From Allopusillimonas sp008369125 (lineage in GTDB: Bacteria; Pseudomonadota; Gammaproteobacteria; Burkholderiales; Burkholderiaceae_B), in contig NZ_VOAY01000003.1 of assembly GCF_008369125.1 (NCBI RefSeq), positions 620,001 through 684,000 of the forward strand: DNA of 64,000 nucleotides. The letters are read 5' to 3'. A program made the position numbers and the translations under genes. Positions within the stretch are counted from its first letter, which is position 1, and each line of letters begins with the position of its first letter. Of the stretch, positions 61,744-64,000 are shown in pieces. The notes beneath the pieces are model-generated. The model worked only from the letters and a program-made list of their open reading frames with translations, was not told the origin of the DNA and searched no databases.

Positions 61744-62631
61744 GTGAGTGAAGCATCCGTACCGGCCGTTGGCGCCGCAGGCTCATGGCGCCATGCATGG
61801 TCTTATTTTTTCTACCAGATACGCCAAAGCCCGCTGGCTATGGCGGGGCTGGCCATTATTGTGTTTGTCTGTACGGTGGTTGTCTGTGCAGGTTGGATTG
61901 CGCCGTATGATCCTGATGCCATTAGCCTGATCCATCGTTTGCAGCCGCCTTCAGCAGCGCATTGGTTCGGCACGGATGAGGTCGGTCGTGACATTTTTAG
62001 CCGTGTTCTTTTCGGCGGTCAGCAATCGGTAGGGGTGGGCCTGTTCGTGGCCTTTGTCTCCAGCGTGGTTGGGTCAGTTATTGGCTGTTTTTCGGGCGTT
62101 ATTGGCGGACGTACCGATAACGTCATCATGCGTGTCATGGATATTGTCCTGTCTGTGCCTTCGCTGGTGTTGACGATGGCCTTGGCCGCAGCGCTTGGCG
62201 CAAGTCTGTTTAATGCCATGCTGGCGATTACGCTGGTGCGTATTCCGTTTTATGTGCGCCTGGCACGCGGGCAGGCTCTTAGCCTGCGTGAAATGGTGTA
62301 CGTCAAAGCCGCCATTACGTTTGGAGCGGGGCGTCGGCAAATTGTCAGCTGGCATATTGCGCGCAATGCGCTGGCACCACTCATTGTTCAGGCAACGCTG
62401 GATATTGGCGCCGCCATTCTCATGGCGGCAGCCCTGGGGTTTATTGGTCTGGGGGCTCAGCAGCCCACGGCAGAATGGGGTGCCATGGTGGCCACAGGCC
62501 GTAATTATTTTCTGGATCAATGGTGGTATGCCGTGTTCCCGGGTTTTGCCATTCTTATTACGGCGGCAGGGTTCAACTTGTTGGGGGATGCCGCGCGCGA
62601 CATGCTTGATCCAAAGTTGAAGGCGCGATGA
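61744..62631 (+). CDS. ddpC: Peptide ABC transporter permease (DppC type)
   Basis: 295 residues from the GTG at 61744 (SEASVPAVGAAGSW), with GGGG eight bases upstream; an upstream GTG at 61693 would give a Cys-rich leader unlike the family. Helix 1 is MAGLAIIVFVCTVVVCAGWIAPYDP, then the DppC marks HWFGTDEVGRDIFSRVLFGG, and the EAA loop LREMVYVKAAITFGAGRRQIVSWHIARNALAPLIVQ. Gap to ddpB is 113 bases. Overlaps the ATPase gene (ATGA at 62628-62631). Confidence 0.92.
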   Translation: MSEASVPAVGAAGSWRHAWSYFFYQIRQSPLAMAGLAIIVFVCTVVVCAGWIAPYDPDAISLIHRLQPPSAAHWFGTDEVGRDIFSRVLFGGQQSVGVGLFVAFVSSVVGSVIGCFSGVIGGRTDNVIMRVMDIVLSVPSLVLTMALAAALGASLFNAMLAITLVRIPFYVRLARGQALSLREMVYVKAAITFGAGRRQIVSWHIARNALAPLIVQATLDIGAAILMAAALGFIGLGAQQPTAEWGAMVATGRNYFLDQWWYAVFPGFAILITAAGFNLLGDAARDMLDPKLKAR

Positions 62632-63806
62632 TGACGCCAGCGGCTAATACACAGACTTCATCGGTTGTGCGCGATGACATGGGTGGTACGGCCCGGAATA
62701 CGCGTGCCGACATGGCCGGAACAGCCCAGCTTGCCCTGCGAGGGACGCATGAGAACGGAAAGCTTCCTGTGTCGGATGATATTGCTCACGGCACGCTTGG
62801 CTTGTCAGCCGCTGCGCCCGTACTCGACATTTCTTCCCTGACGCTTGAGTTCCCTATCTTCAAAGGGGTAGTCAAAGCGCTCAATGGGGTCAACCTGCAG
62901 GTGCATCAGGGCGAAATTGTGGGCCTGGTGGGTGAGTCTGGCTCGGGCAAATCGGTAACCGCCATGGCGATTTTGCGTTTGCTGCAGCAGGATGCCTTCA
63001 GGGTGAAGGCGGGCTCGATTACGGTGCTAGGTCGTGAGGTTTTTGCATTGCGGGAACCTGAGCTGCTCGCCATGCGCGGGCGTGATGTGGCCATGATTTT
63101 TCAGGAACCCATGACTGCCCTGAACCCCACGCGTAAAGTGGGCCGGCAGCTGGTGGATGTTATACGCCGTCATCAGTCGGTCTCGTCGGCAAAGGCGCTG
63201 GAGCAGGCGGAGCGTCTGCTGCGTGATATGTATATCGGCGATCCGGTTGATGTGCTGAATCGCTATCCCTTTGAGCTGTCGGGGGGCATGCGCCAGCGCA
63301 TCATGATTGCATTGGCGTTTTCCTGTAACCCCTCACTGCTTATTGCTGACGAGCCAACCACGGCGCTTGATGTCACGGTCCAGCGCCAGGTGTTGCTGCT
63401 GCTGCGTGAAAAAGCCCGTGCTCTGGGAACGGCAGTGCTGTTTATTACGCATGATATGGCAGTGGTGTCGCAGTTTTGCGATCGTGTGTACGTCATGTAT
63501 GCGGGGTCGGTGGTCGAGCAAGGCCCCACGGCGTCTTTGATCGAGACCCCGGCGCATCCTTATACGCATGCTCTGCTGCGTGGGCTGCCTGAGAATGCTT
63601 TGCCGCGTACTGAGTTGCCTGCCATCCCAGGGCATGCGCCTGATTTAAGCGCCTTGCCTGAGGGGTGTGCATTTCGGGATCGCTGTGTCTTCGCAGATGA
63701 ACAGTGCAGGCAGAAGCCGCTGCTGAAGCCTATGCCTGGTGTGCCAAAACGTGCCTATGCCTGCTGGCACCCCAGATTAATTGCGGGGGTAGATCAGGGT
63801 GAGTGA
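62628..63806 (+). CDS. ddpD: Peptide ABC transporter ATP-binding protein (DppD type)
   Basis: 392 residues. Walker A GESGSGKS, Q-loop FQEPMTALNP, signature LSGGMRQR and Walker B LLIADEPTTALDVT are intact; the C-terminal oligopeptide-transporter domain has the cysteine cluster (GCAFRDRCVFADEQCRQKP...YACWHP) of the iron-sulfur-like motif known in this family. The first 65 or so residues, before LDISSLTLEF, are a Thr/Ala-rich extension absent from E. coli DdpD (328 aa); a later start is possible but no strong alternative with a ribosome-binding site was seen. Confidence 0.92.
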   Translation: MMTPAANTQTSSVVRDDMGGTARNTRADMAGTAQLALRGTHENGKLPVSDDIAHGTLGLSAAAPVLDISSLTLEFPIFKGVVKALNGVNLQVHQGEIVGLVGESGSGKSVTAMAILRLLQQDAFRVKAGSITVLGREVFALREPELLAMRGRDVAMIFQEPMTALNPTRKVGRQLVDVIRRHQSVSSAKALEQAERLLRDMYIGDPVDVLNRYPFELSGGMRQRIMIALAFSCNPSLLIADEPTTALDVTVQRQVLLLLREKARALGTAVLFITHDMAVVSQFCDRVYVMYAGSVVEQGPTASLIETPAHPYTHALLRGLPENALPRTELPAIPGHAPDLSALPEGCAFRDRCVFADEQCRQKPLLKPMPGVPKRAYACWHPRLIAGVDQGE

Positions 63807-63807
63807 A

Positions 63808-64000
63808 ATGGATCCACAGTCTCCTGTTGTTCTTGCACTTGAGGACGTTGCCTTGCGATTTCCAGTGGGCACAGACTGGCGCGGGCGGCCAAATCGCTTC
63901 GCCCATGCGCTCAACGGCATTACCCTGGCTATTCGCAAAGGTGAAACCCTGGGCATAGTCGGGGAGTCTGGGTGTGGCAAGACGACGCTGGCAAATTTGC
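63808..64000 (+). CDS. ddpF: Peptide ABC transporter ATP-binding protein (DppF type), partial
   Basis: First 64 codons, cut by the window end. ATG at 63808 (MDPQSPVVLALEDV); a GTG at 63799 is in frame. Walker A GESGCGKTT is present. RFPVGTDW followed by AHALNGITLAIRKGETLGIVG is typical of DppF/OppF N-termini. Immediately follows ddpD, completing the ddpXABCDF order. Confidence 0.88.
   Translation, partial: MDPQSPVVLALEDVALRFPVGTDWRGRPNRFAHALNGITLAIRKGETLGIVGESGCGKTTLANL

Overview
The window reads as chromosomal DNA of a betaproteobacterium, most likely Burkholderiales, family Alcaligenaceae (Bordetella / Achromobacter / Advenella / Pusillimonas-like). This is inferred from protein character and gene order (rpoA-rplQ-cutA-dsbD-hemB-engB-cytochrome c4-resB-ccsA, lptM-lysA, mrcA, aroK-aroB-dgt), not from a database search. 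There are no rRNA or tRNA genes, CRISPR arrays, phage genes or recognisable insertion sequences.

Layout. (1) 1-4288: end of the S10 ribosomal-protein operon (rplC' D W B rpsS rplV rpsC rplP rpmC rpsQ), closed by a strong terminator. (2) 4737-16451, minus strand: a compact fatty-acid beta-oxidation operon. Read in its own direction it is a PsrA-like TetR regulator, fadE-type acyl-CoA dehydrogenase, thiolase, FadB-like hydratase/dehydrogenase, FadL porin, a DUF4442 hot-dog protein and two tandem FadD ligases. A perfect PsrA-type palindrome lies just upstream of the regulator. (3) 16746-18239: a separate aldehyde dehydrogenase with its own terminator. (4) 18337-27779: the spc and alpha operons (rplN to rplQ, including secY, infA, rpmJ and rpoA). 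The ribosomal supercluster is therefore split between rpsQ and rplN by about 14 kb of catabolic genes on the opposite strand.

(5) 27905-36813: cutA-dsbD, then hemB-engB on the minus strand, cytochrome c4, and the System II cytochrome c maturation pair resB-ccsA. DsbD, ResB, CcsA, the haem-pathway enzyme HemB and a dihaem cytochrome form a sensible cytochrome c neighbourhood. A heptamer-based repeat lies between dsbD and hemB. (6) 37053-44876: an archaic (Csu-type) chaperone-usher pilus operon (pilin, chaperone, usher, two-domain tip subunit) next to a divergent two-component system: a response regulator with an AraC output domain and a 7-TM histidine kinase with a TTG start. The AT-rich divergent promoter region carries direct repeats.

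(7) 44891-56925: housekeeping genes lysA, lptM, mrcA, aroK, aroB, dgt, uvrA, an MFS exporter and ssb. (8) 57252-64000: a short-chain dehydrogenase, then a ddpXABCD(F) operon matching the Escherichia coli D-Ala-D-Ala dipeptidase plus peptide ABC transporter set, cut by the window end.

Most genes belong to well-known families. The items most worth follow-up are the fad operon inside the ribosomal cluster with its operator, the heptamer repeat, the pilus/two-component locus and its repeat-bearing promoters, the hairpin between rpsD and rpoA, and the identical stop-SD-start junctions in the ribosomal operons.
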